DNA from: Streptomyces canus 299MFChir4.1
Lineage (GTDB): Bacteria; Actinomycetota; Actinomycetes; Streptomycetales; Streptomycetaceae
Reading direction: 5' to 3'
DNA length: 64,000 bases
NCBI RefSeq assembly: GCF_000383615.1
Contig: NZ_KB911605.1
Span: forward strand, 1 to 64,000
This document shows positions 1 to 8,699 of the stretch, in pieces. The first letter of the stretch is position 1. Each line of letters starts with the position of its first letter. The position numbers were made by a program, and so were the translations under genes. The notes beneath the pieces were generated by a model. The model saw only the letters and a list, made by a program, of their open reading frames with translations. It was not told where the DNA came from and did not search any database.

Positions 1-347
1 GGATGTCCGGCATGAGGTCCAGGGGCCAAGCCTGTGCCCGAGGCCCCCGTCATGACGTGAGGGGGCTCGGTCGCGACGCGCAGGGCCGCACAGCCCGCCC
101 CGGGTTCCGCAATATCCAGGGGCGCCGAGCCGCGGTCCCGGCTGCGCCGTCGAGCCCCTTCCGAACGCGTCGCCACGACGCCCAGGCCGCCGAGCCCGGC
201 CTCCGACACCCCCGTCACGGTGCCTCCACCCCCGCGTCAGAGTTGCGTCAAAGACAGCCCCCCGGCCCGCTCCCGACCGCTCCGCCGGGATCGCCGGACG
301 TAAGGTCGACGCTGCGTAGACAGGGCTGACCGGAAGACAATGGGCTC
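1..347. other. Upstream region with no convincing gene
   Basis: I see no open frame here with recognisable protein character. The frames that are open are arginine-, proline- and alanine-rich and typical of noncoding high-GC DNA. The kdpFABC pump genes that often precede kdpDE are not visible, although they could lie to the left of the window. The stretch presumably carries the kdpD promoter, but I cannot assign boxes. A gene running off the left edge on the minus strand cannot be excluded. Confidence 0.4.
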
Positions 348-2903
348 ATGGGACGCGGCAGGCTTCGGATCTATCTCGGTGCGGCACCGGGCGTCGGCAA
401 GACGTACGCGATGCTGTCCGAGGCGCACCGCAGGGTCGAGCGGGGCACCGACTGTGTCGTGGGGTTCGTCGAGCATCACGGGCGGCCGCGTACCGAGGTG
501 ATGCTGCGCGGACTCGAAGAGATACCGCGCCGGGAGATCGAGTACCGGGACTCCGTCTTCACCGAGATGGATGTCGATGCCGTACTGCGCAGGGCCCCCG
601 CCGTAGCCCTCGTGGACGAACTGGCCCACACCAACATCCCGGGCTCGCGCAACGACAGGCGCTGGCAGGACGTCGAGGAACTGCTCGCGGCCGGGATCGA
701 CGTGGTCTCGACCGTGAACATCCAGCATCTGGAGTCGCTCGGCGACGTCGTCGAGGCGATCACCGGGGTGCGGCAGCGCGAGACCGTGCCCGACGAGGTC
801 GTACGCCGGGCCGATCAGATCGAGCTGGTCGACATGTCGCCCCAGGCGCTGCGCCGGCGGATGGCGCACGGCAACATCTACCAGCCGGACAAGGTCGACG
901 CGGCGCTGTCGAACTACTTCCGGCCCGGCAACCTCACCGCCCTGCGGGAGCTCGCCCTGCTGTGGGTGGCCGACCGGGTCGACGAGTACCTCAAGCAGTA
1001 CCGCAGCGAGCACCGGGTCTCGAAGATCTGGGGCTCCAGGGAGCGGATCGTAGTCGGGCTGACCGGGGGACCGGAGGGGCGGACGCTGATCAGGCGGGCC
1101 GCGCGCCTCGCCGAGAAGGGCGCCGGCGGTGAGGTGCTCGCCGTCTACATAGCCCGCAGCGACGGTCTGACCTCCGCCTCGCCCAAGGAACTCGCCGTCC
1201 AGAGGACCCTCGTCGAGGACCTTGGCGGAACCTTTCACCACGTGGTCGGCGACGACATACCGGCCGCGCTGCTCGACTTCGCGCGCGGGGTCAACGCCAC
1301 CCAGATCGTCCTCGGGTCGTCCCGGCGCAAGACCTGGCAGTACGTCTTCGGACCCGGCGTCGGCGCGACCGTGGCCCGCGAGTCCGGGCCCGACCTGGAC
1401 GTGCACATCGTCACCCACGACGAGGTCGCCAAGGGGCGCGGACTGCCCGTCACCCGCAGCGCGCGGCTCGGACGGGCCCGGATCCTGTGGGGCTGGCTGG
1501 TCGGCCTGGCCGGCCCGGTGCTCCTGACGATCCTCCTCACCACCGTCGACCTCGGCCTCGCCAACGACATGCTGCTGTTCCTGGCGGTCGTGGTCGCGGC
1601 GGCCCTGCTCGGCGGACTCTTCCCCGCGCTCGCGTCGGCCGCGGTCGGCTCGCTGCTGCTGAACTACTTCTACACACCGCCCCTGCACCGCTGGACCATC
1701 GCCGACCCCAAGAACATCGTCGCCATCGTGATCTTCGTGGGCGTCGGCATCTCGGTGGCCTCCGTCGTCGACCTCGCGGCCAGGAGGACCCATCAGGCCG
1801 CCCGGCTGCGCGCCGAGTCGGAGATCCTGTCCTTCCTGGCCGGGAACGTGCTGCGCGGCGAGACCCGCCTGGAGGAGCTCCTGGAACGCGTCCGGGAGAC
1901 CTTCGGCATGGAGTCGGCGGCCCTGCTCGAACGGGCGGGCGACGTCGACCCGTGGACTTGCGCGGGCCGGGCGGGCCTCGGACCGGCCGTGGAGCGGCCG
2001 GAGGACGCCGACGTCGACATGCCGGTGGGGGATCACATGGCGCTCGCGCTCACCGGCCGGGTGCTGCCCGCCGAGGACCGCCGGGTGCTCGCCGCCTTCG
2101 CCGCCCAGGCCGCCGTCGTCCTGGACCGCCGCAGGCTCCAGGAGGAGGCCGACCAGGCCCGCACACTGGCCGAGGGCAACCGCATCCGTACGGCACTCCT
2201 GGCGGCCGTGTCGCATGACCTGCGGACCCCGCTCGCCGGGATCAAGGCGGCCGTCTCCTCGCTCAGGTCCGACGACGTGGCGTGGTCCGAGGAGGACCGG
2301 GCCGAGCTCCTGGAGGGCATCGAGGAGGGCGCCGACCGGCTGGACCACCTCGTGGGCAACCTGCTCGACATGTCCCGGCTCCAGACCGGCACGGTCGCCG
2401 CGATCGTCCGGGAGATCGACCTCGACGAGGTGGTGCCGATGGCGCTGGGCGGGGTGCCCGACGGGAGCGTGGAACTGGACGTGCCGGAGACCCTCCCGAT
2501 GGTCGCCGTGGACCCGGGGCTGCTGGAGCGGTCGGTGGCCAACCTGGTCGAGAACGCCGTCAAGTACAGCCCGCCCGGCACCCCGGTCCGGGTCTCCGCG
2601 AGCGCCATCGCCGACCGGGTCGAGGTACGGGTCGTGGACCGCGGCCCCGGCGTCCCCGACGAGGCCAAGGAGCGCATCTTCGCGCCCTTCCAGCGCTACG
2701 GCGACGCCCCGCGCGGCGCCGGGGTGGGGCTCGGGCTCGCGGTGGCCCGGGGTTTCGCGGAGGCCATGAACGGCACCCTCAACGCCGAGGACACGCCCGG
2801 CGGCGGCCTCACCATGGTGCTGACGCTCCGCGCGGCGGACACGCACGCCCAGCTCCTCGTAGACCCCTTCGAAGAGGCAGAACCCGAAAGGCAGGCCACA
2901 TGA
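348..2903 (+). CDS. kdpD: KdpD osmosensitive potassium-sensor histidine kinase
   Basis: Membrane histidine kinase that senses potassium limitation or turgor and phosphorylates KdpE. The 851-residue protein has the standard KdpD order. An N-terminal KdpD domain carries the Walker-type loop GAAPGVGKTYAML near residue 11. A universal-stress-protein-like domain spans about 230-350, followed by four membrane segments at about 385-480 and a GAF-like linker. The HisKA box is VSHDLRTPLAG with the phospho-accepting His at 623. The ATPase part shows NLVENAVKYSPPG, DRGPGVP and GVGLGLAVARG. Its length is close to the E. coli protein (894). The stop overlaps the kdpE start by 4 bp, so the two are translationally coupled. 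Start chosen because the next residues (MGRGRLRIYLGAAPG) fit the family N-terminus. Confidence 0.96.
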   Translation: MGRGRLRIYLGAAPGVGKTYAMLSEAHRRVERGTDCVVGFVEHHGRPRTEVMLRGLEEIPRREIEYRDSVFTEMDVDAVLRRAPAVALVDELAHTNIPGSRNDRRWQDVEELLAAGIDVVSTVNIQHLESLGDVVEAITGVRQRETVPDEVVRRADQIELVDMSPQALRRRMAHGNIYQPDKVDAALSNYFRPGNLTALRELALLWVADRVDEYLKQYRSEHRVSKIWGSRERIVVGLTGGPEGRTLIRRAARLAEKGAGGEVLAVYIARSDGLTSASPKELAVQRTLVEDLGGTFHHVVGDDIPAALLDFARGVNATQIVLGSSRRKTWQYVFGPGVGATVARESGPDLDVHIVTHDEVAKGRGLPVTRSARLGRARILWGWLVGLAGPVLLTILLTTVDLGLANDMLLFLAVVVAAALLGGLFPALASAAVGSLLLNYFYTPPLHRWTIADPKNIVAIVIFVGVGISVASVVDLAARRTHQAARLRAESEILSFLAGNVLRGETRLEELLERVRETFGMESAALLERAGDVDPWTCAGRAGLGPAVERPEDADVDMPVGDHMALALTGRVLPAEDRRVLAAFAAQAAVVLDRRRLQEEADQARTLAEGNRIRTALLAAVSHDLRTPLAGIKAAVSSLRSDDVAWSEEDRAELLEGIEEGADRLDHLVGNLLDMSRLQTGTVAAIVREIDLDEVVPMALGGVPDGSVELDVPETLPMVAVDPGLLERSVANLVENAVKYSPPGTPVRVSASAIADRVEVRVVDRGPGVPDEAKERIFAPFQRYGDAPRGAGVGLGLAVARGFAEAMNGTLNAEDTPGGGLTMVLTLRAADTHAQLLVDPFEEAEPERQAT

Positions 2904-3583
2904 CCAGAGTGCTGGTCATCGAGGACGAGCCGCAGATCGTGCGCGCCCTCGTGATCAACCTCAAGGCGCGCAAGTACGAGGTCGACACGGCGCACGACGG
3001 CGCCGGCGCGCTCCGGCTCGCCGCCGCCCGCCACCCCGACGTGGTCGTCCTCGACCTGGGCCTGCCCGACATGGACGGCGTCGAGGTGATCAGGGGGCTG
3101 CGCGGCTGGACCCGGGTGCCGATCCTCGTGCTGTCCGCCCGGCACTCCTCCGACGAGAAGGTCGAGGCGCTGGACGCGGGGGCCGACGACTACGTCACCA
3201 AGCCCTTCGGCATGGACGAGCTGCTGGCCCGCCTGCGGGCCGCCGTGCGGCGCGCCGAGCCCACCGGGGGCGGCGAGGACGACGTCCTGGTGGAGACCGA
3301 CGAGTTCACCGTCGACCTGGCCGCCAAGAAGGTCCGCAAGCACGGCAGAGACGTACGTCTCACCCCCACCGAGTGGCACCTGCTGGAGGTGCTGGTCCGC
3401 AACACCGGCCGGCTCGTCGGCCAGAAACAACTCCTCCAGGAGGTCTGGGGGCCGTCGTACGGGACGGAGACGAACTACCTCCGGGTCTACATGGCCCAGC
3501 TGCGGCGGAAGCTGGAGGCGGACCCCTCGCATCCGAAGCACTTCGTCACCGAACCGGGCATGGGATACCGGTTCGAACGCTAG
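2900..3583 (+). CDS. kdpE: KdpE response regulator
   Basis: OmpR/PhoB-type DNA-binding response regulator and partner of KdpD. The protein has 227 residues. The receiver domain has acidic residues near the N-terminus (IEDEPQ), the phospho-acceptor Asp52 in VVLDLGLPDMDG, and Lys in YVTKPFG. The C-terminal winged helix shows LTPTEWHLLEVLVRN and the typical ending YLRVYMAQLRRKLE...GMGYRFER. The ATG lies inside the kdpD stop (ATGA overlap), which fixes the start and shows that the two genes are one operon. Its usual target, the kdpFABC promoter, is not in this window. Confidence 0.96.
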   Translation: MTRVLVIEDEPQIVRALVINLKARKYEVDTAHDGAGALRLAAARHPDVVVLDLGLPDMDGVEVIRGLRGWTRVPILVLSARHSSDEKVEALDAGADDYVTKPFGMDELLARLRAAVRRAEPTGGGEDDVLVETDEFTVDLAAKKVRKHGRDVRLTPTEWHLLEVLVRNTGRLVGQKQLLQEVWGPSYGTETNYLRVYMAQLRRKLEADPSHPKHFVTEPGMGYRFER

Positions 3584-3629
3584 TGCTGCGGGTACAACGC
3601 TGTCGGCGCACCCCGGTACGCTTTCGGAT

Positions 3630-4028
3630 ATGAGTGCTGTTCCTCGTTCCGAGAAGCCGGTGGGCCGGTTCCGGCGCATGCTCGACCGGCTCTCCTCGTC
3701 GCAGGAGGATCTGGAGTCCGAGGAGCTGCGGGAGGACACCGCGACCACCGGATGCACCCGGATCGGCGACTGTCACGACCGTCAGATCGTGACCGTTACT
3801 GGTACCTTGCGCACGGTCACCCTGCGGCCGCGTGCGGGCGTCCCGGCCCTGGAGGCCGAGCTGTTCGACGGCTCCGCCGCCCTGGACGTGGTGTGGCTCG
3901 GCCGGCGCTCCATCGTCGGGATAGAGCCCGGGCGCAAGCTGATCGCCTCCGGGCGGATCTCGATGAGCCGGGGCCGCCGGGTGCTGTTCAATCCGAAATA
4001 CGAACTCCGACCCCTCGGACGGGAGTAG
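3630..4028 (+). CDS. OB-fold nucleic-acid-binding domain protein
   Basis: Small soluble protein of 132 residues. Residues about 45-125 look like an OB-fold of the tRNA-anticodon/RecG-wedge type: a strand-rich run containing VTVTGTLRTVTLRPR, the turn AELFDGSAALDVVWLGRR and GRKLIASGRI. The N-terminal 40 residues are charged and probably flexible. It sits 3 bp upstream of the DUF3159 membrane gene, and this pairing is common in Streptomyces. Function is unknown; nucleic acid binding is inferred only from the fold. Confidence 0.85.
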   Translation: MSAVPRSEKPVGRFRRMLDRLSSSQEDLESEELREDTATTGCTRIGDCHDRQIVTVTGTLRTVTLRPRAGVPALEAELFDGSAALDVVWLGRRSIVGIEPGRKLIASGRISMSRGRRVLFNPKYELRPLGRE

Positions 4029-4031
4029 CCG

Positions 4032-4796
4032 GTGACGTCTCTCGACAAGCCGACCGAAGACACTCAGGCCGACGACGCACGGGCGGTGACCGAGGCCGCC
4101 CTGTTCGAGGCGTTCGGCGGCGTCCGAGGCATGGTCGAGACGGTTCTGCCGGGCCTGCTCTTCGTCACGATCTTCACGATCAACAAGGACCTGCACCTGT
4201 CGGCCATCGCCGCCCTCGTGGTGTCGCTGCTGCTGGTCGTGGTCCGTCTGGTCATGCGGGACACCGTCAAGCACGCCTTCAGCGGGGTCTTCGGCGTCGC
4301 CTTCGGTGTCGTCTTCGCGATGATGACGGGCAATGCCAAGAACTTCTACCTGCCGGGCATGCTGTACACGCTGGGCCTCGGCCTCGCGTACGTCATCACC
4401 ACGCTCGCGGGTGTGCCGCTGATGGGGCTCATCCTCGGCCCGGTGTTCAAGGAGAACCTCTCCTGGCGGACCCGCAACCCCGGCCGCAAGAAGGCGTACG
4501 CCAAGGCCAGTTACGCCTGGGGCGGCATCCTGCTCGCCAAGTGCGCGATCCTCTTCCCGCTGTACTGGTGGGCCGACACCGCCCAGCTCGGCTGGGTCCT
4601 GGTCGCCCTGAAGATCCCGCCGTTCCTGCTGGCCGTCTGGCTGACCTGGGTCTTCCTCGCGAAGGCCCCGGCGCCCATCGACGTGTTCGCGGAGATGGAG
4701 GCGGAGGAGAAGGCCGAGGAGGAGCGGAAGGCGGCGCAGGCCGCGGAGCGCGGGGACACGGAGGCCGCGGGCGGCCGGCACCGACGAGACGCCTAG
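4032..4796 (+). CDS. DUF3159 family integral membrane protein
   Basis: A 254-residue membrane protein starting at GTG, three bases after the OB-fold gene, so probably co-transcribed with it. The first 35 residues are polar and acidic. About five to six hydrophobic segments follow (for example GLLFVTIFTINKD, IAALVVSLLLVVVRLV, VFGVAFGVVFAMM and LAYVITTLAGVPLMGLI). The tail of about 35 residues is highly charged (EMEAEEKAEEERKAAQ) and presumably cytoplasmic. Family function is not established. The neighbouring potassium-transport regulators make an ion-related role conceivable but unproven. Confidence 0.85.
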   Translation: MTSLDKPTEDTQADDARAVTEAALFEAFGGVRGMVETVLPGLLFVTIFTINKDLHLSAIAALVVSLLLVVVRLVMRDTVKHAFSGVFGVAFGVVFAMMTGNAKNFYLPGMLYTLGLGLAYVITTLAGVPLMGLILGPVFKENLSWRTRNPGRKKAYAKASYAWGGILLAKCAILFPLYWWADTAQLGWVLVALKIPPFLLAVWLTWVFLAKAPAPIDVFAEMEAEEKAEEERKAAQAAERGDTEAAGGRHRRDA

Positions 4797-4804
4797 ATCG
4801 CTCT

Positions 4805-4852
4805 ACGACGACGGAGGGCGCCCTGCACACGCAGGGCGCCCTCCGTCGTCGT
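4805..4852. terminator. Bidirectional intrinsic terminator
   Basis: A perfect 22-bp inverted repeat (4805-4826 and 4831-4852) closes on the tetraloop ACAC. It lies exactly between the stop of the DUF3159 gene and the stop of the convergent TrkA-like gene, so it should end transcription from both sides. Confidence 0.92.
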
Positions 4853-4857
4853 ACGCC

Positions 4858-5532
4858 CTAGGAAGCTTCTTCCTTGCGGACCGACAGCAGGTCCTCCAGC
4901 TGCTCCTCCCTCGCCTGGGCGGCCACGAACAGGAGTTCGTCGCCTGCCTCCAGGGAGTCCTCCCGGGACGGGGTCAGGACGCGGGTGCCGCGGATGATGG
5001 TGACCAGGGAGGTGTCCTCGGGCCACTCCACGTCGCCCACCGTCGTGCCGGCCAGGGCCGACTCCTCCGGCAGCGTCAGCTCGACCAGGTTCGCGTCGCC
5101 GTGGCTGAAGCGGAGCAGCCGGACCAGGTCGCCGACGCTCACCGCCTCCTCGACCAGTGCGGACATGAGACGCGGGGTGGAGACGGCGACGTCCACGCCC
5201 CAGGACTCGTTGAACAGCCACTCGTTCTTCGGGTTGTTCACGCGGGCCACGACCCGCGGAACGCCGTACTCCGTCTTCGCCAGCAGGGAGACGACGAGGT
5301 TGACCTTGTCGTCGCCCGTCGCGGCGATCACGACGTTGCAGCGCTGGAGCGCGGCCTCGTCCAGGGAGGTGATCTCGCAGGCGTCGGCGAGCAGCCACTC
5401 CGCCTGCGGGACGCGCTCGACCGAGATGGCGGTCGGCGCCTTGTCGATGAGAAGGACCTCGTGGCCGTTCTCCAGCAGTTCGCCCGCGATCGAGCGGCCG
5501 ACCGCACCGGCACCGGCAATGGCGACCCTCAT
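4858..5532 (-). CDS. TrkA-family potassium uptake regulatory protein (second of pair)
   Basis: Cytoplasmic RCK/KTN-type subunit that binds NAD(H) and gates a potassium transporter. The 224-residue protein has a Rossmann N-terminus with the dinucleotide loop GAGAVGRSIAGELLENGH at residues 6-23 and the acidic strand end LLID. A RCK_C domain occupies about residues 135-215. The TrkA_N strand VVIAATGDDKVNLVVSLLAK is clear. The ATG shares one base with the stop of the upstream trkA-like gene (TGATG), so the pair is translationally coupled. No membrane transporter partner is adjacent on this strand; the nearby APC permease is the nearest candidate. Confidence 0.93.
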   Translation of the reverse strand: MRVAIAGAGAVGRSIAGELLENGHEVLLIDKAPTAISVERVPQAEWLLADACEITSLDEAALQRCNVVIAATGDDKVNLVVSLLAKTEYGVPRVVARVNNPKNEWLFNESWGVDVAVSTPRLMSALVEEAVSVGDLVRLLRFSHGDANLVELTLPEESALAGTTVGDVEWPEDTSLVTIIRGTRVLTPSREDSLEAGDELLFVAAQAREEQLEDLLSVRKEEAS

Positions 5533-6203
5533 CAGTGACCGCCCTCCTCTTCGGGGCCCTCGGCGAAGGACGCCTCGACCTTCTCGATGTCGTCCGTGCG
5601 CATCATCACGTGGACCAGGTCGCCCTCCTGCAGCACCGTCTGCGAGGTGGGCAGGACGGCCTCGCCGAGCCGGGTCAGGAACGCCACGCGGACGCCCGTC
5701 TCCTCCTGCATCGTGCTGATCTTGTGGCCGACCCAGGCGGTCGAGGCGTGCACCTCGGCCAGCTGCACCCCACCGGTGGGATCGCGCCACAACGGCTCCG
5801 CGCCCGAAGGCAGCAGCCGGCGCAGCATCTGGTCCGCCGTCCAGCGGACCGTGGCCACCGTCGGGATGCCCAGGCGCTGGTAGACCTCGGCGCGCCGGGG
5901 GTCGTAGATACGGGCCGCGACGTTCTCGATGCCGAACATCTCGCGGGCCACCCGCGCGGCGATGATGTTGGAGTTGTCGCCGCTGGAGACCGCGGCGAAG
6001 GCGCCGGCCTCCTCGATGCCCGCCTCGCGCAGGGTGTCCTGGTCGAAGCCGACTCCGGTGACACGACGACCGCCGAAACCGGAGCCCAGTCGTCGGAAGG
6101 CGGTGGGGTCCTGGTCGATCACGGCGACCGTGTGCCCCTGTTGCTCCAGGGTCTGGGCGAGAGCGGAACCCACTCTCCCGCAGCCCATGATGACGATGTG
6201 CAC
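5532..6203 (-). CDS. TrkA-family potassium uptake protein (CeoB-like, first of pair)
   Basis: Second RCK/TrkA-type NAD-binding protein, 223 residues, upstream member of the pair. The nucleotide loop GCGRVGSALAQTLEQQGH at residues 7-24 is followed by VAVIDQDPTAF. A C-terminal RCK_C domain starts near residue 130 and ends with an acidic tail rich in Glu (FAEGPEEEGGH). Two tandem TrkA-like genes are typical of actinobacteria (ceoB/ceoC arrangement), where the products may form a hetero-oligomeric gating ring. Its promoter must lie in 6204-6327, next to the small ORF at 6328-6423. Confidence 0.92.
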   Translation of the reverse strand: MHIVIMGCGRVGSALAQTLEQQGHTVAVIDQDPTAFRRLGSGFGGRRVTGVGFDQDTLREAGIEEAGAFAAVSSGDNSNIIAARVAREMFGIENVAARIYDPRRAEVYQRLGIPTVATVRWTADQMLRRLLPSGAEPLWRDPTGGVQLAEVHASTAWVGHKISTMQEETGVRVAFLTRLGEAVLPTSQTVLQEGDLVHVMMRTDDIEKVEASFAEGPEEEGGH

Positions 6204-6327
6204 GACCGTCCTTCCGGTGTCAATAAGTACTGCTCAGCCACATCAGGGTCTCAGACCGACGCCCAAGCTACACACGCGCGGTAGGACGACGGCACCCCTG
6301 TGCACGGTTGCCCCGACTTCGGGTCGG

Positions 6328-6423
6328 TCAGCGGCGGCTGATGCTGCGGACGCTCGCCAGAGTCAGGATTCCGAGGCCGACGAGGGTGACCGTGGCACCG
6401 ACGAGCTCTGCGGTCGCGTGCAT
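6328..6423 (-). CDS. Small hydrophobic protein, 31 residues
   Basis: A short open frame encodes a single predicted transmembrane helix, about residues 6-24 (ELVGATVTLVGLGILTLAS), followed by the basic tail VRSISRR. This positive-inside pattern suits a membrane microprotein. It lies 124 bp upstream of the trkA-like pair on the same strand. No database match can be claimed, but codon third positions are G/C-rich and the hydrophobic block is uninterrupted. It might modulate the neighbouring transporter system; that is inference from context. Confidence 0.5.
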   Translation of the reverse strand: MHATAELVGATVTLVGLGILTLASVRSISRR

Positions 6424-6584
6424 GGGACCTCCGGGAGCAGTAACGGGCAGGGCCCTGTCATATAGGCATGCCGCCTCGCTCACCTGCGGAATCCGTAGCC
6501 GGAGTGCGGCCGGATTTCACCCGGAGAGCAGATGCGGGGTGCCGGGTGGTTGTGCGCCCGTTCGAACGCCTACGCTTCACTGTT

Positions 6585-8630
6585 GTGTCCAAACTGACCG
6601 ACGTGCCCAAACGGATCCTGATCGGGCGCGCACTGCGCAGTGATCGGCTCGGGGAAACGCTCCTGCCGAAGCGCATCGCCCTACCCGTGTTCGCCTCCGA
6701 CCCGCTGTCCTCGGTGGCGTACGCGCCCGGCGAGGTGCTGCTGGTCCTGTCCATCGCGGGCGTGTCGGCGTACCACTTCAGCCCCTGGATCGCGGTGGCG
6801 GTCGTCGTGCTGATGTTCACGGTGGTCGCCTCCTACCGGCAGAACGTGCACGCGTACCCGAGCGGCGGCGGCGACTACGAGGTGGCCAACACCAACCTCG
6901 GCCCCAAGGCCGGTCTCACGGTCGCCAGCGCCCTGCTCGTCGACTACGTCCTCACGGTCGCCGTCTCCATCGCCTCCGGAATCGAGAACCTCGGTTCCGC
7001 GATCCCCTTCGTGGTCCAGCACAAGGTGCTCTGCGCGATCGCCGTGATCGTCCTGCTCACGCTGATGAACCTGCGCGGCATGAAGGAGTCCGGCTCGCTG
7101 TTCGCGATTCCGACGTATGTCTTCGTCACGGGCGTCTTCATCATGATCGCGTGGGGTGCGTTCCGCGGCCTGGTTCTCGGCGACACCATGCGGGCACCGA
7201 CGGCGGAATACCACATCAAGGCCGAACACCAGGGCCTGGCCGGATTCGCCCTTGTCTTTCTCCTGTTGCGCGCCTTCTCCTCCGGCTGCGCCGCGCTCAC
7301 CGGCGTCGAGGCCATCTCCAACGGCGTACCGGCCTTCCGCAAGCCCAAGTCGAAGAACGCGGCGACCACGCTCGCGATGATGGGACTGCTGGCCGTCACC
7401 ATGTTCTGCGGGATCATCGCGCTGGCCATGGTCACCAAGGTCCGCATGGCCGAGAACCCGGCCGAGGACCTGTTCCACCACGGCGTCGCGCTCGGCTCCG
7501 ACTACGTCCAGAACCCGGTGATCTCCCAGGTCGCCGAGGCCGTCTTCGGCAAGGGCAGCTTCCTGTTCATCGTGCTGGCCGCGGCCACCGCGCTGGTGCT
7601 GTTCCTCGCCGCGAACACCGCCTACAACGGCTTCCCGCTGCTGGGCTCGATCCTCGCCCAGGACCGCTACCTGCCGCGCCAGCTGCACACCCGCGGCGAC
7701 CGGCTCGCCTTCTCCAACGGCATCGTGCTGCTGGCCGGCGCGGCCGGACTCCTGGTGTGGATCTACGGCGCCGACTCGACCCGGCTGATCCAGCTCTACA
7801 TCGTCGGCGTGTTCGTGTCCTTCACGCTCAGCCAGACCGGCATGGTCCGGCACTGGAACCGCCACCTGGCGACCGAGAAGGACGCCGCGAAGCGCAGCCA
7901 CATGATCCGCTCCCGCGCGATCAACGCCTTCGGTGCCTTCTTCACCGGGCTCGTCCTGGTCGTCGTCCTGGTCACCAAGTTCACCCACGGCGCCTGGGTG
8001 GCCTTGCTCGGCATGTGCATCTTCTACGCGACGATGACGGCGATCCGTAAGCACTACGACCGCGTCGCCGAGGAGATCGCCGCGCCCGAGGGCCCGAGCG
8101 ACGACAGCCTGCGGCCCTCCCGCGTCCACTCCGTCGTCCTGATCTCCAAGATCCACCGCCCGGCGCTGCGGGCACTGGCGTACGCCAAGCTGATGCGCTC
8201 GGACTCCCTGGAGGCCCTCTGCGTCAACGTGGACCCGGTCGAGACCAAGGCGCTGCGCGCCGAATGGGAACGGCGCGGGATCGACGTACCCCTGAAGGTG
8301 CTGGACTCGCCGTACCGCGAGATCACGCGGCCGATCATCGACTACGTCAAGGGGCTGCGGAAGGAGTCGCCGCGCGACGCGGTGTCCGTGATCATCCCCG
8401 AGTACGTGGTCGGGCACTGGTACGAGCATCTGCTGCACAACCAGAGCGCGCTCCGGCTCAAGGGCCGGCTGCTGTTCACACCGGGGGTCATGGTGACCTC
8501 GGTGCCCTACCAGCTCCAGTCCTCGGAGGCGGCGAAGCTGCGGGCCCGCAGGCGGCAGGAGTGGAACGCACCGGGTTCGGTGCGGCGCGGTCCGGCCGAG
8601 CGGGCGAAGGAGTCGTCGGCGCCGAAGTAG
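6585..8630 (+). CDS. APC-superfamily amino acid or potassium permease
   Basis: Polytopic inner-membrane transporter of 681 residues with about 12 hydrophobic helices between residues 35 and 490. A soluble C-terminal domain of about 150 residues (LRPSRVHSVVLISKIHRPALRALAYAK) resembles a universal-stress-type fold. The N-terminus has the family signature FASDPLSSVAYAPGEVL. GTG at 6585 (SKLTDVPKRI) is preferred over the ATG 39 codons upstream because the intervening sequence is arginine-rich and not family-like. It diverges from the two trkA-like genes, so a potassium link is plausible, but the substrate cannot be read from the sequence. Confidence 0.9.
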   Translation: MSKLTDVPKRILIGRALRSDRLGETLLPKRIALPVFASDPLSSVAYAPGEVLLVLSIAGVSAYHFSPWIAVAVVVLMFTVVASYRQNVHAYPSGGGDYEVANTNLGPKAGLTVASALLVDYVLTVAVSIASGIENLGSAIPFVVQHKVLCAIAVIVLLTLMNLRGMKESGSLFAIPTYVFVTGVFIMIAWGAFRGLVLGDTMRAPTAEYHIKAEHQGLAGFALVFLLLRAFSSGCAALTGVEAISNGVPAFRKPKSKNAATTLAMMGLLAVTMFCGIIALAMVTKVRMAENPAEDLFHHGVALGSDYVQNPVISQVAEAVFGKGSFLFIVLAAATALVLFLAANTAYNGFPLLGSILAQDRYLPRQLHTRGDRLAFSNGIVLLAGAAGLLVWIYGADSTRLIQLYIVGVFVSFTLSQTGMVRHWNRHLATEKDAAKRSHMIRSRAINAFGAFFTGLVLVVVLVTKFTHGAWVALLGMCIFYATMTAIRKHYDRVAEEIAAPEGPSDDSLRPSRVHSVVLISKIHRPALRALAYAKLMRSDSLEALCVNVDPVETKALRAEWERRGIDVPLKVLDSPYREITRPIIDYVKGLRKESPRDAVSVIIPEYVVGHWYEHLLHNQSALRLKGRLLFTPGVMVTSVPYQLQSSEAAKLRARRRQEWNAPGSVRRGPAERAKESSAPK

Positions 8631-8699
8631 ACTGGTCGGCTGTTGTCCTGGCGGGCTGTCGTCCCGCCTCTTCCCTTGACGTTGTGGAGTCACCCCGCC

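Noticed and set aside
3..329. A 108-codon plus-strand frame at the window start, considered as a kdpC end
   Set aside because: Arg/Pro/Ala-rich with no KdpC features.
237..2846. An 869-codon minus-strand frame opposite kdpD
   Set aside because: Pure shadow of kdpD; rich in Gly, Arg, His and Asp and without any recognisable motif.
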